From Pseudomonadota bacterium (GTDB lineage Bacteria > Pseudomonadota > Gammaproteobacteria > Burkholderiales > Burkholderiaceae_C), in assembly GCA_021805825.1 (NCBI GenBank), contig JAJZEC010000004.1, forward strand, positions 1-64,000: DNA of 64,000 bases. The letters run 5' to 3'. The position numbers and the translations under genes were made by a program. The notes beneath the pieces were generated by a model. That model saw nothing but the letters and a program-made list of their open reading frames with translations. It did not search any database and was not told the origin of the DNA. Each line of letters starts with the position of its first letter. Positions within the stretch are counted from its first letter, which is position 1. Below are positions 57,781 to 64,000 of the stretch, one piece after another.

Positions 57781-59301
57781 ATGTCCACGAACTCCGTCAC
57801 GGCCGCGCCGGGCGCGCAGGCCCCGGCGCCGCATCCCGACGCCGAGGGCGTGCGCGCCAGGCTGGCGCATGCGCTGGCCGGCCGGCTGCCGGCGCATGCC
57901 TTGCTGCTGCGCGACGACGAGACCACGCCCTACGAATGCGATGGCCTGGCCGCATACCGCCAGCGCCCGCTGGCGGTATGCCTGCCGGAGACCGAGCAGC
58001 AGGTGGCCGAGGTGCTGCGCACCTGCCATCGCCTGGGCGTGCCGGTGGTGGCGCGTGGATCCGGCACCGGTCTGTCCGGTGGGGCGCTGCCGCTGGCCGA
58101 CGGCGTCACCCTGTCGCTGGCCAGGCTCAACCGCATCGTGTCGATCGACCCCCTGGCGCGCGTCGCCGTCGTGCAGTGCGGGGTGCGCAACCTGGCGATT
58201 TCCGAGGCCGCGGCGCGCCACGGGCTGTACTACGCGCCCGATCCGTCGAGCCAGATCGCCTGCAGCATCGGTGGCAACGTGGCGGAGAATTCCGGAGGGG
58301 TGCATTGCCTGAAGTACGGGCTGACGGTGCACAACGTGCTGCAGGTGCGGGGCTTCACCGTCGAGGGCGAGGCGATCACCGTGGGCAACCTGGCCGGCGA
58401 CAGCGCGGGGCCCGACCTGCTGGCCGCGGTGATCGGCAGCGAGGGCATGCTGATGGTGGTCACCGAGGTCACGGTGCGCCTGATCCCCAAGCCCCAGCTC
58501 GCGCGCTGCCTGATGGCCAGTTTCGACGACCTGCGCAAGGCCGGCGACGCGGTGGCCGCGCTGATCGCCGCGGGCATCATCCCGGCCGGGCTCGAAATGA
58601 TGGATCAGCCGATGACCGTGGCCGCCGAAGCTTTCGTGCATGCCGGTTACGACTGCGATGCCGCGGCGATCCTGCTCTGCGAATCCGACGGCACGCCCGA
58701 GGAGGTGGCCGAGGAGATCGAGCACATGCGCGCCGTGCTCGAGGGTTGCGGAGCCACCGCGCTGGCCCTCAGCCGCGACGAGGCCGAGCGACTGAGGTTC
58801 TGGAGCGGGCGCAAGAATGCCTTTCCGGCTTCCGGCCGCATCTCCCCCGATTACTACTGCATGGACGGAACGATTCCGCGCAAGCGCATCGCCGACATGC
58901 TGCTGGCGATCAAGGACATGGAGCGCAGGTTCGATCTGCGCTGCGTGAACGTGTTCCATGCCGGCGACGGCAACCTGCATCCGCTGATCCTGTTCGACGC
59001 CAATGAGCAGGATCAGATGCGGCGGGCCGAAGAGTTCGGCGCCGAAATCCTCGAGACCTGCGTCGAGATGGGGGGATCGATCACCGGCGAGCACGGTGTC
59101 GGCGTGGAGAAGATCAACTCCATGTGCGTGCAGTTCTCGACCGCCGAGCGCGAGCAGTTCCTGGAGCTGCGGCGGGCCTTCGATGCCGGCGAGAAGCTCA
59201 ATCCCGGCAAGAACATCCCCAGCCATGCGCGCTGCGCCGAATACGGCAGGATGCATGTGCGCGGCGGCCGCCTGGCCTTCCCCGAACTGCCCCGCTTCTG
59301 A
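57781..59301 (+). CDS. glcD: Glycolate oxidase FAD subunit
   Basis: The 506-residue protein has the FAD-binding type 4 domain (RGSGTGLSGGALPLADGVTL, IGGNVAENSGGVHCLKYG) and the C-terminal FAD-linked oxidase domain (VFHAGDGNLHPLILFD, GGSITGEHGVGVEKI). The ATG at 57781 follows GAGGAG. With GlcE and GlcF it oxidises glycolate to glyoxylate and feeds the quinone pool. Upstream, AATTCC (57739-57744) and GGATT (57759-57763) may form a second LysR-type site. Confidence 0.95.
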   Translation: MSTNSVTAAPGAQAPAPHPDAEGVRARLAHALAGRLPAHALLLRDDETTPYECDGLAAYRQRPLAVCLPETEQQVAEVLRTCHRLGVPVVARGSGTGLSGGALPLADGVTLSLARLNRIVSIDPLARVAVVQCGVRNLAISEAAARHGLYYAPDPSSQIACSIGGNVAENSGGVHCLKYGLTVHNVLQVRGFTVEGEAITVGNLAGDSAGPDLLAAVIGSEGMLMVVTEVTVRLIPKPQLARCLMASFDDLRKAGDAVAALIAAGIIPAGLEMMDQPMTVAAEAFVHAGYDCDAAAILLCESDGTPEEVAEEIEHMRAVLEGCGATALALSRDEAERLRFWSGRKNAFPASGRISPDYYCMDGTIPRKRIADMLLAIKDMERRFDLRCVNVFHAGDGNLHPLILFDANEQDQMRRAEEFGAEILETCVEMGGSITGEHGVGVEKINSMCVQFSTAEREQFLELRRAFDAGEKLNPGKNIPSHARCAEYGRMHVRGGRLAFPELPRF

Positions 59302-59338
59302 GGCGCCTGCCGCGCCATCGACCAGACCTCTCCCGCAG

Positions 59339-60460
59339 ATGATGCCCTCCGCACCCCAAGCCCTCGAATCCCTGCAGCAACAGGTGCTCCAGGCCATCCG
59401 CGAGCGCACGCCGCTGCAGCCGCGCGCGGGCGGCAGCAAGCGCTGGCTCGACCCCGATCCGGCGCACGCATCGCGCGCCGCGGTGCTCGACCTGCGGCCC
59501 TACGCAGGGGTGGTCGCCCACGAGCCCAGCGAGCTGTACCTGACGGCGCGCGCCGGCACCCCGTTGTCCGAGGTCGAGGAACGGCTGGCCGAGCACGGCC
59601 AGTGCCTGCCCTTCGATCCGCCGCGCTTCGCGCGCGACGGGGCGCAGGCCACGATCGGGGGCATGGTCGCAGCGGGGCTGTCCGGGCCGGGGCGGCTCGG
59701 CGCCGGGGCGGTGCGCGATTTCGTGCTCGGCGCCAGCCTGCTCAATGGGCGCGCCGAGATCCTGCACTTCGGCGGGCAGGTGATGAAGAACGTGGCCGGC
59801 TTCGACGTGTCGCGACTGCTCGCCGGTTCGATGGGCTCGCTGGGGGCGATCCTGGAGGTTTCGCTCAAGGTGCTTCCGGTGGTGCGCGCGCAGGCCACGC
59901 TGTCCTTCGAGATGCCGCAGGCACAGGCCATCGAGGCGATCAACCGCTGGAGCGGGCAGCCGCTTCCGCTGTCGGCCAGCGCCTGGTGGGCCGACGGCGA
60001 CGGCCGCGGCCGGCTGTTCGTGCGCTTGCGCGGCGCGCGCGCCACTGTCGACTCCGCGCGCGTGCGCCTGGGCGGGGAATGCCTGGAGGCGCAGCAGGCC
60101 GACGCCCTGTGGCAGGAACTGCGTGAACAGCGCCTCGACTGGTTCGAGGCCAGCTGGCAGGAGCGCGCCGAGCGGGCGCTGTGGCGCATCGCGGTGCCTT
60201 CGGCCACGCCGCCGCTGCCCCTGGAAGGGGCCACGCTGATCGAATGGGGCGGTGCGCAGCGCTGGCTGCATGGCGCTGTGGATGCCGAGCAGGTGCGCTC
60301 GGTGGCGGCCGCTGTCGGTGGCCATGCCACGCGTTTTCGTGGTGGGGATGCCGCGGTCGCGGTGTTCAGCCCCCCCTCGCCGCCGCTGGATCGCATCCAT
60401 CGCCAGCTCAAGCTGGCCTTCGATCCGCACGGGCTGTTCCCACGCTGTTTTGGCGCCTGA
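59339..60460 (+). CDS. glcE: Glycolate oxidase FAD-binding subunit GlcE
   Basis: The 373-residue protein is a shorter FAD_binding_4 paralogue of GlcD with TIGGMVAAGLSGPGRLGAGA, the conserved VMKNVAGFDVSRLLAGSMGS, and C-terminal FDPHGLFPRCFGA. This matches GlcE. It lies 37 bp after glcD and 38 bp before glcF. Two tandem ATGs (59339 and 59342) are possible starts. Confidence 0.93.
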   Translation: MMPSAPQALESLQQQVLQAIRERTPLQPRAGGSKRWLDPDPAHASRAAVLDLRPYAGVVAHEPSELYLTARAGTPLSEVEERLAEHGQCLPFDPPRFARDGAQATIGGMVAAGLSGPGRLGAGAVRDFVLGASLLNGRAEILHFGGQVMKNVAGFDVSRLLAGSMGSLGAILEVSLKVLPVVRAQATLSFEMPQAQAIEAINRWSGQPLPLSASAWWADGDGRGRLFVRLRGARATVDSARVRLGGECLEAQQADALWQELREQRLDWFEASWQERAERALWRIAVPSATPPLPLEGATLIEWGGAQRWLHGAVDAEQVRSVAAAVGGHATRFRGGDAAVAVFSPPSPPLDRIHRQLKLAFDPHGLFPRCFGA

Positions 60461-60498
60461 GCCCGCGCGCATCGCAACCTCCACGCCCGCTCCGCCCG

Positions 60499-61728
60499 AT
60501 GCAAACCCGCCTGTCACCCGAATTCGCCGATACCCCCGAAGGCCGCGAGGCGGAAGGGATCCTGCGTGCCTGCGTGCACTGCGGCTTCTGCACCGCGACC
60601 TGCCCGACCTACCAGCTGCTGGGCGACGAGCTCGACGGTCCGCGCGGCCGCATCTACCAGATCAAGCAGGTTCTCGAGGGGGCCGAGGCCACGCGCACGA
60701 CCCAGCTGCACCTGGATCGTTGCCTGACGTGCCGCTCCTGCGAGACGACCTGTCCCTCGGGGGTCGAGTACGGCCGGCTGCTCGAGATCGGCCGCCGTGT
60801 CGTCGACGCCCAGGTGCCGCGGCAGGCCGGCGATCGCCTCAAGCGCACGGCGCTCGAGCATGGGCTGCGCTCGCCGCTGTTCGGTCCGGCGCTGCGCATG
60901 GGCCGCAGCGTGCGCGGCCTGCTGCCCGAGGTGCTGCGTGACAAGCTGGCGCCACCGCACGATCCCGGAGCCTGGCCGACGCGCGAGCACGCGCGCAAGG
61001 TGCTGCTGCTTGCCGGTTGCGTGCAGCCGGCGATGGCGCCGAACATTTCCGCGGCCACCGCCCGGGTGCTCGATGCCCTCGGCGTGCAGCCGCTGGTGGC
61101 TCCCGCGGCGGGGTGTTGCGGGGCGGTCGCGCTGCACCTGGGGGATCATGCAACGGCGCTCGCCGACATGCGGCGCAGCATCGATGCGTGGTGGCCGTAC
61201 GTGGAGGGCGCGCAGGTCGAGGCGGTGGTGGTGGATGCCTCGGCCTGCGGTCTGATGGTGAAGGACTACGCGCGGGAGTTCGCCAACGACCCGGCCTATG
61301 CGGACAAGGCGCGGCGGATCGCCGCGTGCGCCCGCGATCCGGTGGAATTCCTCGGCGCACAGTCCGGCGCGCTGGCGCAGTTGCTGCGCAGCCGCCCCGC
61401 CGAGCGCCTGGCCTGGCATCCGCCATGCACCCTGCAGCATGGGCAGCGCCTGGGCGGGAAGGTCGAGGCGCTGATGCGCGAACTCGGGTTCGAGCTGCAA
61501 CTCCCCGCGGACAGCCATCTATGCTGCGGCTCGGCCGGCACCTACTCGGTGTTGCAGCCGCAGATCGCGGAGCAGTTGCGCGACAACAAGGTGGACAGGC
61601 TGCAGCAGCTGCAGCCGCAGCGCGTGCTGTCGGCCAACATCGGGTGCATACACCACCTGCAGGCCGGAACCGAGGTGCCGGTGCAGCACTGGCTGGAATT
61701 CCTCGACGAGGCGCTGCGCGGGGTCTGA
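60499..61728 (+). CDS. glcF: Glycolate oxidase iron-sulfur subunit GlcF
   Basis: The 409-residue protein has two [4Fe-4S] motifs, CVHCGFCTATCP and CLTCRSCETTCP. Two CCG-domain repeats follow (LLLAGCVQPAMAPN, AAGCCGAVALHLGDH; WHPPCTLQHGQRLGG, SHLCCGSAGTYSVLQ). It passes electrons from GlcD/E toward quinone at the membrane. It is the last gene of glcDEF. Confidence 0.95.
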   Translation: MQTRLSPEFADTPEGREAEGILRACVHCGFCTATCPTYQLLGDELDGPRGRIYQIKQVLEGAEATRTTQLHLDRCLTCRSCETTCPSGVEYGRLLEIGRRVVDAQVPRQAGDRLKRTALEHGLRSPLFGPALRMGRSVRGLLPEVLRDKLAPPHDPGAWPTREHARKVLLLAGCVQPAMAPNISAATARVLDALGVQPLVAPAAGCCGAVALHLGDHATALADMRRSIDAWWPYVEGAQVEAVVVDASACGLMVKDYAREFANDPAYADKARRIAACARDPVEFLGAQSGALAQLLRSRPAERLAWHPPCTLQHGQRLGGKVEALMRELGFELQLPADSHLCCGSAGTYSVLQPQIAEQLRDNKVDRLQQLQPQRVLSANIGCIHHLQAGTEVPVQHWLEFLDEALRGV

Positions 61729-61800
61729 AGCCGCGCAAGGCCGGCCGACGCCGGCAGGCGACAAAATTCTTCAGCCCTGGCGGGCACTTGGAGTCGCGCG

Positions 61801-61830
61801 CCGACAGCCTGTCGGGCATTCCCGACAGGC
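61801..61830. promoter_or_regulatory. Strong dyad with a third overlapping arm, upstream of a sigma54-type promoter
   Basis: GCCTGTCGGG (61807-61816) and CCCGACAGGC (61821-61830) form a perfect 10-bp inverted repeat with a CATT centre. A third copy of the arm, CCGACAG (61801-61807), can pair with the left arm instead (61809-61815). As DNA it could be an upstream activator site; as RNA after glcF it could be a terminator with an alternative fold. No U-run follows. Confidence 0.6.
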
Positions 61831-61869
61831 GCGGGAATCAGCGCGCCACCGCCACGGGTGCGGACGCCG

Positions 61870-61886
61870 TGGCACGGCCCTTGCAT
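61870..61886 (+). promoter_or_regulatory. Sigma54 (RpoN) -24/-12 promoter
   Basis: TGGCACG (61870-61876), 4 bp, then TTGCAT (61881-61886) match the sigma54 consensus TGGCACG-N4-TTGCW exactly, including the invariant GG (61871-61872) and GC (61883-61884) spaced by 10. It is on the strand of, and 73 bp before, the small exported protein gene. The dyad centred at 61818.5 is ~78 bp upstream of the predicted start site, a suitable activator position. Confidence 0.8.
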
Positions 61887-61958
61887 GCTCCATGGCAGTC
61901 CGCGGGGCGCCACGCTTCGCGTTCGCCATCCATGGTCCATTCATGTAACCAGGAGTAA

Positions 61959-62162
61959 ATGATGCAATCGACGACGACCCAACGAATCGCCAAGGCTGCC
62001 GCCGCGGCTGGCTGCATGCTGTGGCTGGCCGGGGCGCTGCTGCCCGCGCCTGCGCTGGCCGACGAAGCTTCGAAGGCGCCGAGCTACCAGATGCCGTCGG
62101 ATTCACCTGAAGCGTCCGAGCAGGCTCAGCACGAAGAACTTTCCGACGAACAGGACGATTGA
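61959..62162 (+). CDS. Small exported acidic protein of unknown function (67 aa precursor)
   Basis: The ATG at 61959 (a second ATG follows directly) has an AGGAG at 61950-61954. The product has a basic N-terminus, a hydrophobic core (CMLWLAGALLPAPALA) and a signal peptidase I site near ALA-DE. This leaves a mature peptide of about 33 residues rich in Asp, Glu, Ser and Gln, with no Cys. No family is recognised. It is a monocistronic unit between convergent genes and appears to be driven by a sigma54 promoter. Confidence 0.65.
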   Translation: MMQSTTTQRIAKAAAAAGCMLWLAGALLPAPALADEASKAPSYQMPSDSPEASEQAQHEELSDEQDD

Positions 62163-62216
62163 TCGCCGTGCGATGGCAGCGCGCGCATCGGCGGGCATCG
62201 CGCCCGCCGTGCGCGC

Positions 62217-62783
62217 TCAGCGAGCGTGCGCGCCCTGCTGGGCGTCCAGGGTGCGGATCACCGCGTTTGTGATGTCGATGCGCGGGTTCACGTACACCGC
62301 GTTCTGGAACACGATCAGGCAGCCGTCCTGTCGCGCCACCTGATCGACCACCGCATTGGCCTTGGCCAGGATGGCGCTGACGTCGGCGTTGCGTTGCGCG
62401 TTGAGATCCTCGGCAAAGGCCTGCTGGTCGTCGCGGAACTGGCGTGTCAGGTCAGCCAGCTGCTGCTGCGCGGCCAGGCGCTGGTCGTCACTCATCACCA
62501 CGCTGTTGTCGAGCAGCTTGTTGCGCAGCGCATCGATGCGCTGCCCGAGTTGCGTCAGCTTGCGGCGTCGCGGCTCGAAGGTCTGCTGCAGGCGTTGCGA
62601 GGCAGCCTTGGCCATCGTGGAGTCATGCAGGATGCGCGCGGTGTCGACGAAGGCCACGCGCAGTTTCGGTGCCGCTGCGCTGGCCGATGCGCCCGCAGCC
62701 GTGGCAGCCAGCGCGGGGCCGGCGCCCAGCACCAGGTACAGCGCGGCGCAGGCCGCGTAGCGCAGGGGGCGAAACTCGGGCAT
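62217..62783 (-). CDS. OmpH/Skp-like periplasmic chaperone family protein
   Basis: The 188-residue protein has a signal peptide (ACAALYLVLGAGPALAATAA) followed by LRVAFVDTARILHDSTMAKA, a long Gln/Arg-rich coiled coil (FEPRRRKLTQLGQRIDALRN to FRDDQQAFAEDLNAQRNADV), and a return strand DGCLIVFQNAVYVNPRIDIT. This is the Skp/OmpH layout, in which helical arms hold unfolded outer-membrane proteins. It is not in the usual bamA-skp-lpxD context, so it is probably a paralogue. It lies 29 bp after the DUF3014 gene. Confidence 0.8.
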   Translation of the reverse strand: MPEFRPLRYAACAALYLVLGAGPALAATAAGASASAAAPKLRVAFVDTARILHDSTMAKAASQRLQQTFEPRRRKLTQLGQRIDALRNKLLDNSVVMSDDQRLAAQQQLADLTRQFRDDQQAFAEDLNAQRNADVSAILAKANAVVDQVARQDGCLIVFQNAVYVNPRIDITNAVIRTLDAQQGAHAR

Positions 62784-62812
62784 GGTGATGGGGGCGGTGC
62801 GCGCCGGGCTGG

Positions 62813-63682
62813 TCAATGAGCTTGCGAGGCGGTCGGCGCGGGAGCCGCCGCATGCATGTGCAGCAGCAATTGTGCGCGCAACGCGCGCAGCTTGGCCTTG
62901 ACCAGGCGCTCGTTGGCCGGGCCGATGCGCATCAGGATCTTCTGGCCCGCCGAGGCGGCCTCCAGCCCCGGGTCTGCGTACTGATAGAGCACATGGGGCT
63001 GCACCAGCTGCAGCGCGGCTGCCGGCTCGGGAGCCTCCAGCAGGTTGTCGATCACCTGCAGCAGGCGCTGGTTGAAGGATCCGTGGGGGTAGCCGAGTTC
63101 GCGCCAGGCCTGCTGGAACAGGGGATAGAAGCGCAGGTACACGGCCACCAGCCGCTGCGGGTCGACCATGCGCACCATCGCCATGTAGGGCGCGTAGCGA
63201 GCGGAATTCGCCGGCGCCAGCACCAGGCTGCCGTCCTGGCGCTGCACCTGCAGGCTTCCCGGCGTCGGACGCACCGGCCATGCGCGTTGCGGAACCTGGG
63301 CGCGCGGCAGGTTGTCGATGGTTGCCACCAGGTGAATGATCAGATGATCGGCCACCCACCATTGGGCCAGCCTGGCCGGGCCGAGCAGTTCGCCCAGCGC
63401 ATCGGCGAAGGCGCGGTCGCTGTCGCGCAGCGCGGGCAGCGGCTGCGAGGCCGCCGGAACCTGCAGTTGCGCCGCCGGCTGTGAAGCCGGCGGGCTGACG
63501 CGTGCCGTGACGGTGGGCGTGGCCGGGGACGGCGAAGCTGCAGGCGCCTGGGTCGCTGGCGGGGGTTCGTGCAGTACGTAGCCGATCACGCGCTGCACGC
63601 TTTCCCAGTGCAGCAGGGCCAGCACGATGGCCGCCAGCAGAAGGATCAGGGCACCGACTTCCACACCGTCCAGACGTTTCAT
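62813..63682 (-). CDS. DUF3014 domain protein
   Basis: The 289-residue protein has an N-terminal transmembrane anchor (GALILLLAAIVLALLHW), a Pro/Ala/Ser-rich linker to residue ~80, and a DUF3014 domain. The domain includes LGPARLAQWWVADHLIIHLV, ATIDNLPRAQVPQRAWPVRP, VAVYLRFYPLFQQAWRELGY and PHVLYQYADPGLEAASAGQK. The function of the family is unknown; it probably resides in the periplasm. It precedes the Skp-like gene on the same strand. Confidence 0.82.
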   Translation of the reverse strand: MKRLDGVEVGALILLLAAIVLALLHWESVQRVIGYVLHEPPPATQAPAASPSPATPTVTARVSPPASQPAAQLQVPAASQPLPALRDSDRAFADALGELLGPARLAQWWVADHLIIHLVATIDNLPRAQVPQRAWPVRPTPGSLQVQRQDGSLVLAPANSARYAPYMAMVRMVDPQRLVAVYLRFYPLFQQAWRELGYPHGSFNQRLLQVIDNLLEAPEPAAALQLVQPHVLYQYADPGLEAASAGQKILMRIGPANERLVKAKLRALRAQLLLHMHAAAPAPTASQAH

Positions 63683-63805
63683 CGCTGCTTCCTCGTGCGT
63701 GCGCTCAGGGCCGGGATGCGCCCGGCCCGCCCCCCGCGGCCCGTCGCAGGCGCAATGATCGCAGATCCTGCCTTCCCCTCCGCGGCGTCCGGGGCACCGG
63801 AGGGC

Positions 63806-64000
63806 TCAAGCCGCCTTGTGGTGTGCGCCGGCGCCGAAGTAGTTCTTCTCGGCCAGTGCCTCGTACAGCGGAGGAGTGAACAGGTTGGAGATCCGGGTCG
63901 CCACCAGCGCCACCGCCATCATCGGAATCACCATGCCGGTGCCATTGGTCATTTCCATCACGATGACGAAGGAGGTCAGCGGCGACTGGGTGACCGCGGC
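63806..64000 (-). CDS. ClC-family chloride channel/transporter, C-terminal fragment
   Basis: Only the last 64 residues are in the window. They read AAVTQSPLTSFVIVMEMTNG, then PMMAVALVATRISNLF and the tail TPPLYEALAEKNYFGAGAHH. The AAVTQSPLT...VIVMEMT segment is characteristic of the penultimate helices of ClC H+/Cl- exchangers and channels. No CBS domains follow, so it is the short bacterial type. The start lies beyond 64000. Confidence 0.85.
   Translation of the reverse strand, partial: AAVTQSPLTSFVIVMEMTNGTGMVIPMMAVALVATRISNLFTPPLYEALAEKNYFGAGAHHKAA

Overview
The window is very GC-rich (about 70% by eye), densely coding, with short intergenic gaps and families typical of Burkholderiales-type betaproteobacteria (DUF3079, PilU, CbbQ/CbbO, a PCuAC/SCO copper module, DUF3014). 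The gene content suggests an aerobic facultative chemolithoautotroph: a form IA RuBisCO operon with its activase, a phosphoglycolate salvage route, [NiFe]-hydrogenase maturation genes and c-type cytochromes. No rRNA, tRNA, CRISPR array, insertion sequence or prophage was seen. Genus is not assigned.

Layout. 1-3.7 kb: end of an RND efflux adaptor and its pump. 3.9-7.4 kb: an isolated Rieske oxygenase and a minus-strand set of copper chaperone PCuAC, SCO, cytochrome c and hexose-6-P mutarotase. 7.5-11.7 kb: acyl-CoA synthetase, TPR protein, and divergent thiol-redox genes separated by a promoter/palindromic operator. 12-17 kb: a 1,666-residue MASE1-GAF-PAS-GAF-GGDEF-globin-GAF-EAL-CZB protein. 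17.1-20 kb: hypD-hypX. 20-26 kb: Zn-type CDF exporter, SDR, HicA-like protein, TetR regulator, DedA protein, glycosyltransferase, HDOD protein. 26.2-27.7 kb: molybdate/tungstate-type binding protein and ModE-type regulator with a ModE-like box. 27.7-33.4 kb: TsdA-like cytochrome, acetyl-CoA hydrolase/CoA-transferase, a soluble CZB chemoreceptor, a small unknown protein, bioB and a cupredoxin. 33.8-40 kb: cbbL-cbbS-cbbQ-cbbO-cbbR. 40-42 kb: a second globin-GAF-EAL-CZB protein. 42-51.7 kb: ABC-2 exporter, DUF945-like protein, quinone oxidoreductase, hydrolase, methyltransferase, Usp, purT, pilU, DUF3079 protein. 51.7-61.7 kb: glycerate kinase, tartronate semialdehyde reductase, hydroxypyruvate isomerase and glyoxylate carboligase on the minus strand; a LysR regulator and glcDEF on the plus strand. 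61.8-64 kb: a sigma54-type promoter with an upstream dyad ahead of a small exported acidic protein, then Skp-like, DUF3014 and the end of a ClC channel gene.

How the parts fit. RuBisCO oxygenation yields 2-phosphoglycolate. After dephosphorylation (phosphatase not in the window), GlcDEF, Gcl, GlxR and glycerate kinase would return the carbon to 2-phosphoglycerate, so most of the glycerate pathway sits about 18 kb from the cbb operon. The HypD/HypX pair points to an oxygen-tolerant [NiFe] hydrogenase encoded elsewhere. Two EAL proteins and one chemoreceptor share a C-terminal zinc-binding CZB-like domain, which suggests that zinc or redox state, haem-ligand sensing, c-di-GMP and chemotaxis are linked in this organism.
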